Source: an uncultured Acidobacteriia bacterium | GTDB taxonomy: Bacteria > Acidobacteriota > Terriglobia > Bryobacterales > Bryobacteraceae | Assembly: GCA_903900705.1 (NCBI GenBank) | Contig: CAIUOG010000015.1 | Span: 1-37,595, forward strand | Length of the DNA stretch: 37,595 bases | Reading direction: 5' to 3' | Shown: positions 1 to 9,123 of the stretch, piece by piece | Numbering within the stretch: the first letter of the stretch is position 1 | Layout of the letters: each line of letters starts with the position of its first letter | The notes under the pieces: generated by a model | Told to the model about the DNA's origin: nothing | Seen by the model: only the letters and a program-made list of their open reading frames with translations | Database searches by the model: none | Program-made: the position numbers and the translations under genes

Positions 1-303
1 CGTCGTCGCGCCCGTTGCGAAATGAAAAAGCCGGTCATCGGAAGACGAACTCGAATCGAATTCATATTCGATATCGCGGATCTGCCGCACCACCACGCGC
101 GCGTGTTCCGCCAGGCGCAGCGCGGCGGGCGTGGGCACCAGATGCTTGCCGCTGCGCACAAACAGATCCGTGCGCAACTCCTCCGCCAGGCTCCGCAACT
201 GCATGCTGATCGCCCCCGGCGACACAAACAGCTTCTCCGCGGCCTTCGTGACGCTGTTGCAGTCGATCACGGCGAGGAACAGTTCCATCTGGCGGAATTC
301 CAT
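1..303 (-). CDS. LysR-family transcriptional regulator, N-terminal part (runs off the left edge)
   Basis: The 101 residues visible begin MEFRQMELFLAVIDCNSVTK and form a classic LysR winged helix-turn-helix. They contain the 'ELFLAVIDCNSVTKAAEKLF' helix pair, then 'SPGAISMQLRSLAEEL' as recognition helix and 'DLFVRSGKHLVPTPAAL' as the wing. The start is the ATG whose first base is at 303. The ligand-binding half lies beyond base 1, so the inducer cannot be guessed from this piece. The gene is transcribed away from the arabinofuranosidase gene at 401, with 97 bases between them. LysR proteins often control a divergent neighbour, so control of the glycosidase gene is plausible but only inferred. 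Family call is firm from the HTH alone; specific name not possible. Confidence 0.9.
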   Translation of the reverse strand, partial: MEFRQMELFLAVIDCNSVTKAAEKLFVSPGAISMQLRSLAEELRTDLFVRSGKHLVPTPAALRLAEHARVVVRQIRDIEYEFDSSSSSDDRLFHFATGATT

Positions 304-400
304 AGCTTTAATTGAGCGGTGCTTGAATGCGGCGGCAGGCCCGCCGCGTTTTCCTTTAGTCAGAGCATCTCACAACCTGTGATATTCCTTCTATAGCCCC

Positions 401-1954
401 ATGCTTTCCAGACGCGAATTCGCCCTCTCCCTCTCCGCACCCCTCGCTGTGCCGCTCGCCGTACACGCCCAGGGCAAAGCCCTCCAGGCCCGCATCAAGA
501 TTGATGCCGACCGCCGTGTGGGCGACATCGACCCCAAAATCTACGGCAACTTCGCCGAACACCTGGGCCGCTGCATCGAAGGCGGGCTTTTCGAAGAAGG
601 CTCCGCGCTTTCCGATAAAAACGGCTACCGCCGCGACGTCATGAAAGCCGTCAAAGATCTCGACGTCACCCTGCTCCGCTGGCCCGGCGGCAACTTCTCC
701 TCCAACTACAACTGGAAGGACGGCATCGGCCCGCGCGGTCAGCGCCCCGCCCGCCTCGAAATGGCCTGGGGCACCGTCGAAAGCAACCGCTTCGGCACGC
801 ACGAATTCCTGGACTACACCGAAGCCCTCGGCATTGAGCCCTACGTCTGCACCAACCTCGGCACCGGTTCCTGGACAGACGCCCAGCAGTGGGTGGAATA
901 CTGCAACGTGGCCGATGGCACCGCCATGACGAAGCTCCGCCGCCAGAACGGCCGCGAAAAGCCCTGGGGCGTCAAATACTGGGGCCTTGGCAATGAGATG
1001 GATGGCCCTTGGCAGATGGGCCACCGCACCGCCGAAGACTACGGCAAGTTCGCCCTGGAAGCCGCCAAGCTCATGAAATGGACCGACCCGAACGTGAAAC
1101 TGATCGCGGCCGGCTCTTCCAACTTCGGCGCGGGCATCGATTGGGTCGGCTGGAACCGTGAAGTCCTCGCCTACCTCAAAGACCACATCGAATACCTCTC
1201 GCTCCACACCTACGTTGGCAATGCCGCCAACGACTATTACGACTTCGTCGCCGTCTCCAATCAGCTCGACGACCGCATTAAAACCGCCGCCGGCACCATC
1301 CGCGCCGCTCTCGGTGGCGCTCGCCCGCAGAAGCCCATCTACATCGCCTTCGACGAATACAACGTCTGGTACCGCGCCCGCGGCAACAAGGAGCGTGGCC
1401 GGAAGATCCTCGAAGAGCATTACAATCTCGAAGACGCCCTGGTTATCGCGACCATGCTGAATACTTTCGTCAATAACGCCGATACCGTCAAAATGGCGAA
1501 CATGGCGCAGATCGTCAACGTCATCGCGCCCATCTTCACCAACGAAAAAGGCCTCTTCCTGCAGACGATCTTCCACCCCCTGCAGTTGTTCTCAAAGAAC
1601 ACCCGCGGCGTCGCCCTCGAAACCTTTCTCGATTGCCCCACCTATGACAGCAAACACTTCGGCAAGGCGGCGTATCTGGACGTCTCCACGTCTCTCAAGA
1701 ACGGCGCGGTGACCCTCAACGTGGTCAACCGCCATCTTGATCAGGACGTGGAAGCCGAAATCGAAATCCAGGACGGGGCGTTCCAGGGCCGCTTTGATGT
1801 CGCTCTGGTCACTGGCCCGGACATCAAAGCCGAAAATGATTTCGGCAAAAACCCTGTCCAGACCGTGACCAGCACCATTGCACCCGCCGGCAATAAATTG
1901 CGGCACCGCTTCCCGCCGCACTCCTACACCATGCTGAAGGGCCGTCTCGCTTAA
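401..1954 (+). CDS. Alpha-L-arabinofuranosidase, glycoside hydrolase family 51, Tat-exported
   Basis: A 517-residue retaining arabinofuranosidase that would release terminal L-arabinose from arabinoxylan or arabinan. The N-terminus MLSRREFALSLSAPLAVPLA carries a twin-arginine motif (SRREFA) and a hydrophobic stretch ending at AQ near residue 24, so export by Tat is expected. The GH51 fold is recognisable from 'IYGNFAEHLGRCIEGG' (47-62), 'LLRWPGGNFSSNYNW' (91-105), the acid/base in 'WGLGNEMDGPW' (Glu199) and the nucleophile in 'IAFDEYNVWY' (Glu319). The last ~130 residues form the usual beta-sandwich domain. Length fits the family. The ATG at 401 is chosen because it begins the signal peptide; no strong Shine-Dalgarno is visible. 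It lies opposite a divergent LysR gene. Most GH51 enzymes are cytoplasmic; the Tat signal points to a periplasmic or secreted form. Confidence 0.93.
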   Translation: MLSRREFALSLSAPLAVPLAVHAQGKALQARIKIDADRRVGDIDPKIYGNFAEHLGRCIEGGLFEEGSALSDKNGYRRDVMKAVKDLDVTLLRWPGGNFSSNYNWKDGIGPRGQRPARLEMAWGTVESNRFGTHEFLDYTEALGIEPYVCTNLGTGSWTDAQQWVEYCNVADGTAMTKLRRQNGREKPWGVKYWGLGNEMDGPWQMGHRTAEDYGKFALEAAKLMKWTDPNVKLIAAGSSNFGAGIDWVGWNREVLAYLKDHIEYLSLHTYVGNAANDYYDFVAVSNQLDDRIKTAAGTIRAALGGARPQKPIYIAFDEYNVWYRARGNKERGRKILEEHYNLEDALVIATMLNTFVNNADTVKMANMAQIVNVIAPIFTNEKGLFLQTIFHPLQLFSKNTRGVALETFLDCPTYDSKHFGKAAYLDVSTSLKNGAVTLNVVNRHLDQDVEAEIEIQDGAFQGRFDVALVTGPDIKAENDFGKNPVQTVTSTIAPAGNKLRHRFPPHSYTMLKGRLA

Positions 1955-1978
1955 TGAACGAAATCCGGCTCTGCGCCG

Positions 1979-4900
1979 CTATTTCACCGCGACCGTAACC
2001 CCCGCGGGACTTGAAATGCCACCCACGGTGACGATCACGGGCAGATTCCCGGAAGGAGCGTTATCCGGTACGTAGACATTCGCCTGGAAGACGCCGGAAA
2101 CAAGACTGGGCGCAGCTCCGAAGTAGGCGATTTTCGCATTGACGCCGCCAATGGAAATTTGCACGGGCAGCGCCGGCGAGGGAAAACTCGTCTTATTGCC
2201 CAGGCCATCCACGCCCGCTGGAATGGTCTGGCCTTCTCCGGTCCCGAATAACACGACCACGGAGCCTTTCGCGGCCGGAGTGGCTGCGGAGTTCAGCGAA
2301 TAATCCTGGTTCAGCGAGGCCGCGTTGCCTGTGCCGGAGGCATCGGCGGTGAACAGGCCTGGCGCGGCGCTGACCACCGGAACCGCGACCGGAGTGGAAC
2401 TTTGGCCGTTGTAGAGGACCTGCATCTGGGTGGAGGCCTTCCCCGCCACCGAATAAGGCACAATCGCGCTCATCTGTCCGTTGACTGAGTAGATCACCGG
2501 AGCCGCGACGCCGTCGAAGCGAATCGTCGTATTACCGGCGGCTTTCGTGAGGTTGCCGCTCGCGTCGAAGATGGCTCCGGCGAGGGCGGACGGGCCGAAG
2601 CCGAGGCCGAAGAGCGTAACGATTTGTCCCGGCGCGACCGCCTGTCCCCGGTAGCTCGCCGCGCTCACCAGGCCCGCGGCCGGCGCCCAGACCGTCCCCG
2701 GCGGAACGACGGTGACAACAGCCGTGGCGCTTTTCGCCCCGTCCGCAAAGGAAGTGGCCGTAATCGCCACGGGCGTTGGCACGCCGACTGTCGGGGGCGG
2801 CGTGTATCTGCCGGTTTGCGATACCCGCCCCACGGCCGGCGTGAGAGACCAGCGGACGCTGGTATTGAGCGGACCCGTGACCGCGGCGGAAAGTTGCGTT
2901 CCGTTCGAGCCCGTGTAAACCGCGGCTTGAGCCGCAGTTACAGAAATTGCCGCCGGGGCTGTGCCCATCGAGAGCACCAGATTGTAGTTAGTGTTGAGAC
3001 CGGCGGCGTCCAGCGCCGCGATTTCGACGGTATAGGTCTCGCCCGCGACCACCGGGATCTGGAAGCCTGCCAGAGTGCGCGCCGTCGTATCGCGGGGTAT
3101 CCTGGTGCAGGCAAGCTCACTGTTGGGCGCGCTGTTCGCGTAGGCGGTGATGACGATGCCGGAGTTGCCGAATACATCGAGGCGGTCGCCCCGTCCCTGT
3201 ACGTTGAGGAACCCTGACACCGTGGGCGTTACCCGCCACCAGGCCGTGCCGAAATCGGCTGAGCCCGTGCAGGAGTGTACAGGGTCTGCGCCATCGCTGG
3301 TGAAGTTGCGGATGGTGATCTGTTGCAAAGAGGGAATCGGCGCAAGAGGCGCGTTGGCGCGCACATCGGAACCGACATGCGTGAGGAGTGCAGCCTGTCT
3401 GGCCGTGACGGATTGTGTTGCCACTGAAAGCGTGGCCGAAGCTGCGCCGGGATTTAAGTTCGCCGCGACGTTGACGAACACGGCGCCCGAGCCCACGCCT
3501 CGGGCGGGGGACTGGACGGAGAACTGCTGGGAACCGCTGGTGGGAATGGCGCTCCAGGCACAGCCGTCCTGCGTGGTGACCGCGATGGCGTAAGTTCCGC
3601 CTTCTCCCGAATCGACGACGTCGGTGGGCGAAACCAGAAACGTGCAATTCGCGTGAGCGGCGGGCAGCGGCGCACGCCAGACGCCTCGCCCATGCGTAAA
3701 CACGAAGAGATAGTTGGCCTGCGGGGAATCGAACGCGAGGTCATCGGCCACCGCGCCGGGCAGCGTGTCGTCATGCGCCCAGGTGGCTCCGGCGTCAGTC
3801 GAAATCATCAGCCCCAGGTCCGTTCCCAGGTAAAGCGTGGACGGTGTCGCAGGGTTCACCAGCAGGGTATACGAGGGGGAATCCGGGAGGGCCGTGGAAC
3901 CCGCGCCGTCGGAAACAGCCCACGTCTTACCTCCATCGTTGCTGCGATAAACGTGGGCTGCGGCTTTATTTCCGTTTAAGGTATTCGAGTAGATGGCGTA
4001 GACACGGCCAGGCGTGGAGGGATCGAAGGCGAGACTCGCTACGATCGCGCTGCGCGGGCGAACGCTGCTCCAGTTGCCCGCTCCGGTCAGAACATTTGAG
4101 CCCGCAAATATAAAGCCATCCCGGGTGCCGAAAAGAACAACGTTGGAATCAAAGGGCGAAACCGCGATCGCGGTGATCGTGCCTCCGCCCGTGTCGCCCG
4201 ATGCCGTCCAGTTGGCGGCCCAATCCGGGGAACGCCAGAGGTTTTGGGAACCCCCGATATACACGTTATTGGTATCGTTGGGGTCGATCGCGAGAACGGC
4301 CGAAAAAGGGAAGTTGCCCGCCGGCTCTGTAATGCCGTTCACGGCGTTGCCGATATTTGCGCCGCCGTCCACCGAGCGCCGGAGGGACAACAGCTGCGAG
4401 GAGAAAAGGATGCGGGCCGGGTCCACCGGATCCACGGCAACCGCTTCGCCATCGCCACCGCCCAGGGTGGTCCAGGAATTAAATCCGGTTTCAGCCCCTC
4501 GCACAATCCCGTTATCCTGCAACCCGCCCATGAAGTACTGACCGCCAGGGTAAGCCGCGCCCCGCCAGAACTGGTTCGTCGAGTAATCGGTGTTGAGCTG
4601 CGTCCAGGTCAGGCTGGTGTTTTTGACGTATTCGGTCTGGCAGCCCGCTCGTGGGCCCGTGGACACGGCGGCGCGGGCGTTGTCACTCCGGTAAATGCCG
4701 CCATCCGTGATGTGGAATATAGTCTGATTGGTCGTGCCGTTGAAGCCGTTCGCGAAGATCAGGCCGTGTCGATCGGAATGGGAACCAGTGAGGTTGGGAA
4801 CGCTGTACCAGCCTTCCGCCACTCCCCAGTTACGGCCGCCGTCGTCAGAGCGGTGCAGTGACGAGTTGCCCGCCCACACGATATCGGGATTCAGCGGGTC

Positions 4901-6133
4901 TACGGCAATAAACATTCCCCACGAGCCATACCCGACATCGGCTGGAATCGGCGTGCCGTTGGCGCAGTAAGCAGGCGCAAAATTGCTGCCGTAGCTCAGG
5001 ATGAGGGCGTTGAAAGGGTTCGGGTCGGACGACGAGGTCTGGGTGCTCCACGAGTTGAGATCACCGTTCGCGGCGGAACGGTACAGGCCCGCCAGGCCGG
5101 AGCCTTCCCGATAGCCCTGGTCCGATTGTGGGTTTGAGCCAATGCCGGCGGCGGCCACGTAAACGACAGCCGGGTTGGAAGGTGCGATGCCAATCGCGGC
5201 GCGGCCCATGTTGGCCGGGGAGAGTACTTTTGTCCAGACACCCGCGCCGCCCGCGTCCGTATTCCTCCAGATAAAACCGGCGTCGGAGGATCGGACGCTG
5301 CTGCATGCGGCGAAGAGCGTATCGGTGGGCGTGTCGGTACGCGCCACCAGGTCAACGCAACCGTAGAAGTCGGCGCTCAGTGGAGCCCTGGTCCACGTCA
5401 CTCCTCCGTCTTTGGTGGAGAGCAGCCCCGTATCGGTGGCGACATAGAGATGTTGCGAATTCACCGTGCTGACAACAATGCGGTTCACGTACGCAAAATC
5501 GGCCTTGCCGAGCGTTGCGGGCAGGTAGTTCCAGGTGTTGCCGCCATCCGTGGTTTTAACAATCCCCAGACCGGAGAAGTAAGCGTAACGTTCGCCCTGG
5601 CCGGCGTAGATGACCTTGGGGTCTTTCGGGTCGAAGGCAAGGGTGCTGAAGGTCAGGTTGGGCAGCCCATCCGTGAGGGGAATCCAGTGTTGCCCCGCGT
5701 CCGTCGATTTCCATATGCCGCCCGTAACAGCCGCGGCGTACATGGTATTGGGGTCCGTCGGATGGATCAGCAGTGCGCGCGTCCGCCCGCCGATCGCTCC
5801 GGGGCCGAGCGACGTCCAGCCGCCATGAACAGGCCCGGCATTGAACGTGGCGGCACGCGGGCTCGCGCTCTTCCGCGGCATGCGTGAGAGTTGTGCAAAA
5901 GCGGCCTGAGCATCCGAAAGCGAGATGCCGGCGCCAGGTGATGGTTCGCGGCGGGCCCGATTCCAGTCGGCGGCGGGACTGCCCGTCTCGTGCTCGCCGT
6001 CCTCATTGCCTTCGGCATCGCCGGGTGCGGCTGCGGGTGAGGCGACAGGGGGGGAGACCCGCGCTTGTTGCGCCGCGTAGCGTCCGCAGGAAGACAGAAG
6101 AAGTGCGAACGTGAGGAGGATGAGTCGAAACAT
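1979..6133 (-). CDS. Large surface lipoprotein: Asp-box (BNR/sialidase-type) beta-propeller with Ig-like modules and TIGR03437 C-terminus
   Basis: 1384 residues. The N-terminus MFRLILLTFALLLSSCGR has a lipobox (LSSC, Cys16), so it is probably an outer-membrane or surface lipoprotein. Residues ~100-850 carry repeated Asp boxes of the form S-x-D-x-G-x-x-W: KSTDAGQHW (near 142-150), KTTDGGNTW, STKDGGVTW, RSDDGGRNW, RSNDGGKTW and ISTDAGATW. These are the mark of sialidase/VPS10/photosystem-assembly-factor-like propellers. I see no sialidase catalytic set (FRIP motif, Tyr/Glu pair), so a structural or binding role is more likely than glycosidase activity. After the propeller come a BACON-like module ('DGCAWSAIPTSG'), a pre-peptidase-like beta module and an Ig-like module. 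The last ~230 residues are the TIGR03437 module ('SAASYRGQAVAPGQIVTLFG', 'VNGQMSAIVPY'), typical of Solibacter-group secreted proteins. The ATG at 6133 follows AAAGG at good spacing. Confidence 0.85.
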   Translation of the reverse strand: MFRLILLTFALLLSSCGRYAAQQARVSPPVASPAAAPGDAEGNEDGEHETGSPAADWNRARREPSPGAGISLSDAQAAFAQLSRMPRKSASPRAATFNAGPVHGGWTSLGPGAIGGRTRALLIHPTDPNTMYAAAVTGGIWKSTDAGQHWIPLTDGLPNLTFSTLAFDPKDPKVIYAGQGERYAYFSGLGIVKTTDGGNTWNYLPATLGKADFAYVNRIVVSTVNSQHLYVATDTGLLSTKDGGVTWTRAPLSADFYGCVDLVARTDTPTDTLFAACSSVRSSDAGFIWRNTDAGGAGVWTKVLSPANMGRAAIGIAPSNPAVVYVAAAGIGSNPQSDQGYREGSGLAGLYRSAANGDLNSWSTQTSSSDPNPFNALILSYGSNFAPAYCANGTPIPADVGYGSWGMFIAVDPLNPDIVWAGNSSLHRSDDGGRNWGVAEGWYSVPNLTGSHSDRHGLIFANGFNGTTNQTIFHITDGGIYRSDNARAAVSTGPRAGCQTEYVKNTSLTWTQLNTDYSTNQFWRGAAYPGGQYFMGGLQDNGIVRGAETGFNSWTTLGGGDGEAVAVDPVDPARILFSSQLLSLRRSVDGGANIGNAVNGITEPAGNFPFSAVLAIDPNDTNNVYIGGSQNLWRSPDWAANWTASGDTGGGTITAIAVSPFDSNVVLFGTRDGFIFAGSNVLTGAGNWSSVRPRSAIVASLAFDPSTPGRVYAIYSNTLNGNKAAAHVYRSNDGGKTWAVSDGAGSTALPDSPSYTLLVNPATPSTLYLGTDLGLMISTDAGATWAHDDTLPGAVADDLAFDSPQANYLFVFTHGRGVWRAPLPAAHANCTFLVSPTDVVDSGEGGTYAIAVTTQDGCAWSAIPTSGSQQFSVQSPARGVGSGAVFVNVAANLNPGAASATLSVATQSVTARQAALLTHVGSDVRANAPLAPIPSLQQITIRNFTSDGADPVHSCTGSADFGTAWWRVTPTVSGFLNVQGRGDRLDVFGNSGIVITAYANSAPNSELACTRIPRDTTARTLAGFQIPVVAGETYTVEIAALDAAGLNTNYNLVLSMGTAPAAISVTAAQAAVYTGSNGTQLSAAVTGPLNTSVRWSLTPAVGRVSQTGRYTPPPTVGVPTPVAITATSFADGAKSATAVVTVVPPGTVWAPAAGLVSAASYRGQAVAPGQIVTLFGLGFGPSALAGAIFDASGNLTKAAGNTTIRFDGVAAPVIYSVNGQMSAIVPYSVAGKASTQMQVLYNGQSSTPVAVPVVSAAPGLFTADASGTGNAASLNQDYSLNSAATPAAKGSVVVLFGTGEGQTIPAGVDGLGNKTSFPSPALPVQISIGGVNAKIAYFGAAPSLVSGVFQANVYVPDNAPSGNLPVIVTVGGISSPAGVTVAVK

Positions 6134-6256
6134 GAGCCTTTAGGATGGCGCATGCTTCTCACCGGAAGTAATGTATTTGCCGCTGTCCCGCTCCTTCCCT
6201 TGCGGCGGGTCCGCGTCGTTAACCCCGCCGGCGTCGTCGTTCTGATCCCGGCGCAC

Positions 6257-6284
6257 GCGTCGTACTGATCGCGTCGTACTGATC
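6257..6284. repeat. Perfect 14-bp direct tandem repeat (two copies)
   Basis: GCGTCGTACTGATC occurs twice back to back (6257-6270 and 6271-6284). It lies upstream of the minus-strand lipoprotein gene, within the relic stretch. It could be a slippage duplication or a two-site operator; nothing in the sequence decides. Confidence 0.8.
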
Positions 6285-6887
6285 AATGAGGCGCAAGGTA
6301 CGCGAAGCACGGAGATCCGCCAGCGCCCCGGGGTGAGTACACTTTCGCCAAAGCCTCCCCATCGCCCACGGCAACTTCGCGGGCGCGGTTGCCTTCACTC
6401 CGGGCGTCGACGGTTCAGCTACCGGTTCCGGTTCCACCGCGCGCCTCGGCGACCAGAGCCGGGACAACATCATGATGGACAAAATCGCCGCCATGGATAC
6501 AGGCAATAATGGCCAGATGCTGCAGATGAATATCGAATGTCTGGAGCCGGCCAGTTGACGCCGGGCACATTGCCGCTCATAGATCGAAAATGATGACGGA
6601 CAAAAGCATCATCGCCTTTGTGGCTGTTGACGATCTCGGCGAGTGGGGGCCATTTACGTTGCCGCCTGCGCCGGGCGTCGTGGCGTGGCTGGCGCACTCT
6701 TCAGGAAACTCGAAGTCAAAGCCCGCGAACTGGGATGAGGTTGCTCAGGATGGATAGTTCTCTAACAGCCGCTCCCTTCCACGTCAGACACGGCTTCCGC
6801 GAGTTGGAACGCGGAACGCACTGGTTACAGGATGGTCTGATGATGATTTGCGTCGTTATGGAGAAGTCGCTCTGAGGCCGCTGCACC

Positions 6888-7005
6888 GCTACGGACCTGG
6901 GCGTAAATTTTCTGGGTGCGCTGCCGCTCGATCCGCGGGCCGCCAACTTCTATGAACTGGCAACGCTGGTGCGAATGCATGCGGTCGAAGCGGCTAACGC
7001 CACGG
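6888..7005 (+). pseudogene. Relic of an Mrp/ApbC (NBP35-type) P-loop ATPase, C-terminal scrap
   Basis: Read in one frame, this stretch gives T-D-L-G-V-N-F-L-G-A-L-P-L-D-P-R, then A-A-N-F-Y-E-L-A-T-L-V-R and V-E-A-A-N. Mrp/ApbC iron-sulfur carrier proteins have the pattern 'LGVPFLGEIPLDPR', then about 25 residues including a GD(T/E)G segment, then 'FYELA..V...VEAAN'. Here the middle segment is missing and no Walker A region lies upstream, so this is a deleted remnant. The match rests on remembered family consensus, not on an alignment. Confidence 0.4.
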
Positions 7006-7028
7006 CCTTCATCTCGCTCACGTGCAAT

Positions 7029-7775
7029 CTAATTTGCGGACGGTTTTTCCACGCGATCGACCACGATTACTTCGACATTTTCTTTTTTCGATTCGAGATT
7101 GAGTCCGAGTTCCCCCCGCATGGCCGCGATGATTATACCGGTGGTGTCCTCGAATTCCACTTTCATGACATGTTCGCCTGGCGGGAGATATGCGGTGAAG
7201 TCCAGCACGAAATCGTACCTTCCTTTAAGGCCCGTCATGTCGACGACTGGCGCCTGAAGCGGACCTGCCATGAAGTCGGCAAAGTCCTTCATCGTGGTTC
7301 CTCGCACGACTGTACCGATGGCCGAGTTCTCCCTGAACGGCGGCGTGTCCGTGGCGGATTCGTGAAGTTTGTCCCCACGCTTCGCCACGGTCATCACATA
7401 AGACCGAAGCGTTTTGCCTTGCCGATGAAATGCTAACCCAAAACGGTCCGCGAGCAGGGTCCGCATCATCAGCTTCATCCGCTCGTTGCCAACAGGCTCA
7501 TCAGCTTTCGCGACAATATCGAAATGCTCCGATTGCAACCATTCCGGCCCTGAAATCTGGCTGTCTTGTACGGTATATGCCCATTTGATGCAGGTGGCAA
7601 CGGTGACATCACGCATCCTCAGATAACCGGGGTCGGTTCGGGTGTTTCCATCGTGCTCAAATTGAACCTCGCCGGCACTTGGCCGGATCGAAACCACCGC
7701 GAACGACTGCGCCGACGCAAACGTGCATGCAAAGACGGCGAGACCGAATGCGAATCCTACGTTCGTGGTTCCCAT
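7029..7775 (-). CDS. TIGR03435-family secreted protein (Solibacter-type)
   Basis: 248 residues from the ATG at 7775, chosen because it opens a signal peptide (MGTTNVGFAFGLAVFACTFA, cleavage after SAQ). The frame stays open upstream to 7907, but that extension is hydrophilic and unlike a leader. The mature part has the features of the acidobacterial TIGR03435 family: 'FAVVSIRPS' at its start, 'YLRMRDVTVATCIKWAY', 'ISGPEWLQSEHFDIVAKAD', 'MRTLLADRFGLAFHRQGK', 'YVMTVAKRGDKL', and 'VVDMTGLKGRYDFVLDF' near the end. The family is expanded in Solibacter relatives, is predicted to be exported and has no established biochemical function that I know of. No operon partner is evident. Confidence 0.88.
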   Translation of the reverse strand: MGTTNVGFAFGLAVFACTFASAQSFAVVSIRPSAGEVQFEHDGNTRTDPGYLRMRDVTVATCIKWAYTVQDSQISGPEWLQSEHFDIVAKADEPVGNERMKLMMRTLLADRFGLAFHRQGKTLRSYVMTVAKRGDKLHESATDTPPFRENSAIGTVVRGTTMKDFADFMAGPLQAPVVDMTGLKGRYDFVLDFTAYLPPGEHVMKVEFEDTTGIIIAAMRGELGLNLESKKENVEVIVVDRVEKPSAN

Positions 7776-8068
7776 ATTCAATGGCAACGCGGAACGGCGT
7801 TCGAAAGTTCTAAAAATCTTTCGCCGGATGCCATCGGTTCCAGCCGGGCCGTCCCGAAACTTACCCTTTGTGAGACGGAGAAGGTGTACGCCTGTGCCGG
7901 ACAGCAAATATAATCCCCGTGCTCAGTCCAAAATAGGGCGCGCCGTTGGAAATGGGACCTTCGCCCGCGTTGGCGCCGTGGCTGCGTTGGCGGTTTGAAC
8001 TTTCCAAATTAAGGCTGGTCGAGGAAAGGCGAAGCAGGTCAAACACTGAATCGAGATAAACTGGTTTA

Positions 8069-8743
8069 TTGCGGAAGTTCAGCAAATATCGATATTTCTC
8101 GGAACTCAAATGGGCCGAGAAATTCATGGACGGCGAGTTGCGTTTCCGCTCGCTCTCGCAGTTCAAGCAGATCGAAGACGGTGAGGTTCGGGGCGATCTG
8201 CGCGAAGGTTCCATTTCCTTCCAGCCCAAGGGTGGCTTGGTCAGCAACATTCAGACTCAGGGCAAAGCCTTCAGTCTGCCTGAGGGTTCGTATTTCAGTT
8301 CCGTCGTCAAGACCGAGGAAATATTCATCATCTGCGCGAGTAACTCTATGACCGACGAACTGCGCGGGCGGTTCGAGGCCAAGGCTTGTGTTCAAATCTA
8401 TCGGCCAAAGAATCTGCTCGCCCGCATCGGCTATGAGCTTCCGAGGACGGCCACGCTCCGTGCTGAAGCCGTTGTTTACTATTCGCCAGTCAACGAGCCG
8501 GGACCGAAATGGGCGTTCCCGGAAAGGATCGCGTTTTCCAAGATCGACAGTTATGCTTGGCAGGATGAGTTTCGGTACGTGTTTGCGATCACGAATGCCC
8601 TGAAGTATGGAAGCACTCAGCAAAAGATCGTGATCCCGAATCAACCGCCGGGAACCGCCGTCCCGCTGTCACCGCCCGAGCCCCACGATTACCTCATGAA
8701 AGTCAAATCGCTGGGAAGCATCTGCAAGCTGCACATCTTCTAA
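8069..8743 (+). CDS. Conserved-looking hypothetical protein, 224 residues, TTG start
   Basis: I do not recognise a named family. The protein starts (M)RKFSKYRYFSELKWAEKFM and contains 'DGELRFRSLSQFKQIEDGEV' followed by 'RGDLREGS'. This resembles, from memory, short hypothetical proteins in which a 'F..L..F....D..RGD..EG' motif follows a K-Y-R N-terminus. No signal peptide or membrane segment is visible. The in-frame stop TAA lies just upstream, leaving the TTG at 8069 as the only start that keeps the conserved-looking N-terminus; the next ATG (8126) would remove it. It stands alone between a minus-strand TIGR03435 gene and the M14 peptidase. Real coding is likely from the soluble, ordered composition; function unknown. 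Confidence 0.7.
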   Translation: MRKFSKYRYFSELKWAEKFMDGELRFRSLSQFKQIEDGEVRGDLREGSISFQPKGGLVSNIQTQGKAFSLPEGSYFSSVVKTEEIFIICASNSMTDELRGRFEAKACVQIYRPKNLLARIGYELPRTATLRAEAVVYYSPVNEPGPKWAFPERIAFSKIDSYAWQDEFRYVFAITNALKYGSTQQKIVIPNQPPGTAVPLSPPEPHDYLMKVKSLGSICKLHIF

Positions 8744-9123
8744 ATGATCCTTCCCTTCAGGAAACGCATCGCCCTTCACAGAAAGGGTGACGGACCTGAT
8801 CGGGCAAAACCATCTGCTGGCGAGAGAATAGGCGTCGTCACGAACGGGCAGCCGTCCGCCGTTTTTACGTAACACCGGTTCTCAGAAGGTCGCCGTCCGG
8901 CCTCCCACCGACCCCGCCGGCATCCTCCAAGCCGCATATGCAGTACACAACTCCCATTCCGAACCACCCCGGCGAACACCACACTCGGTTTTTCGGTTTC
9001 CCCGCCCAGTTGCGCCTCCGGGTGCCCGATCCGCAGAGCCATTCCGGAATCATCCTGCCTATCCGGGTTTTAGCCGTATCCCGCAATTGCTTTCATACCG
9101 CCGATCCGATACGCTACCAGGTC
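8744..9123. other. Intergenic stretch with no recognisable gene
   Basis: 380 bases between the 224-residue hypothetical gene and the M14 peptidase. Open frames exist on both strands but none has a familiar motif. One of them is simply the peptidase frame extended upstream of its signal peptide. I see no clear terminator hairpin or promoter pair. Confidence 0.5.

Larger units (their letters stand above)
6134..7028. other. Non-coding/relic stretch between two minus-strand genes
   Basis: 895 bases with no intact convincing gene. Three things can be seen on the plus strand. (1) 6337-6558 is an open frame without a good start, read from 6361 as PIAHGNFAGAVAFTPGVDG and ending CLEPAS; it looks like the tail of a decayed protein that I do not recognise. 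(2) 6590-6757 can encode a 55-residue peptide starting MMTDKSIIAFVAVDDLGEW, again unrecognised. (3) 6888-7005 is a fragment of an Mrp-type ATPase (separate entry). The juxtaposition of unrelated scraps in different frames suggests a deletion or recombination scar. Confidence 0.5.

Noticed and set aside
356-1576. 406-residue open frame on the minus strand opposite the arabinofuranosidase
   Set aside because: It is the antisense shadow of a firmly identified GH51 gene, with Gly/Ala/Val/Asp-rich composition and no domain.
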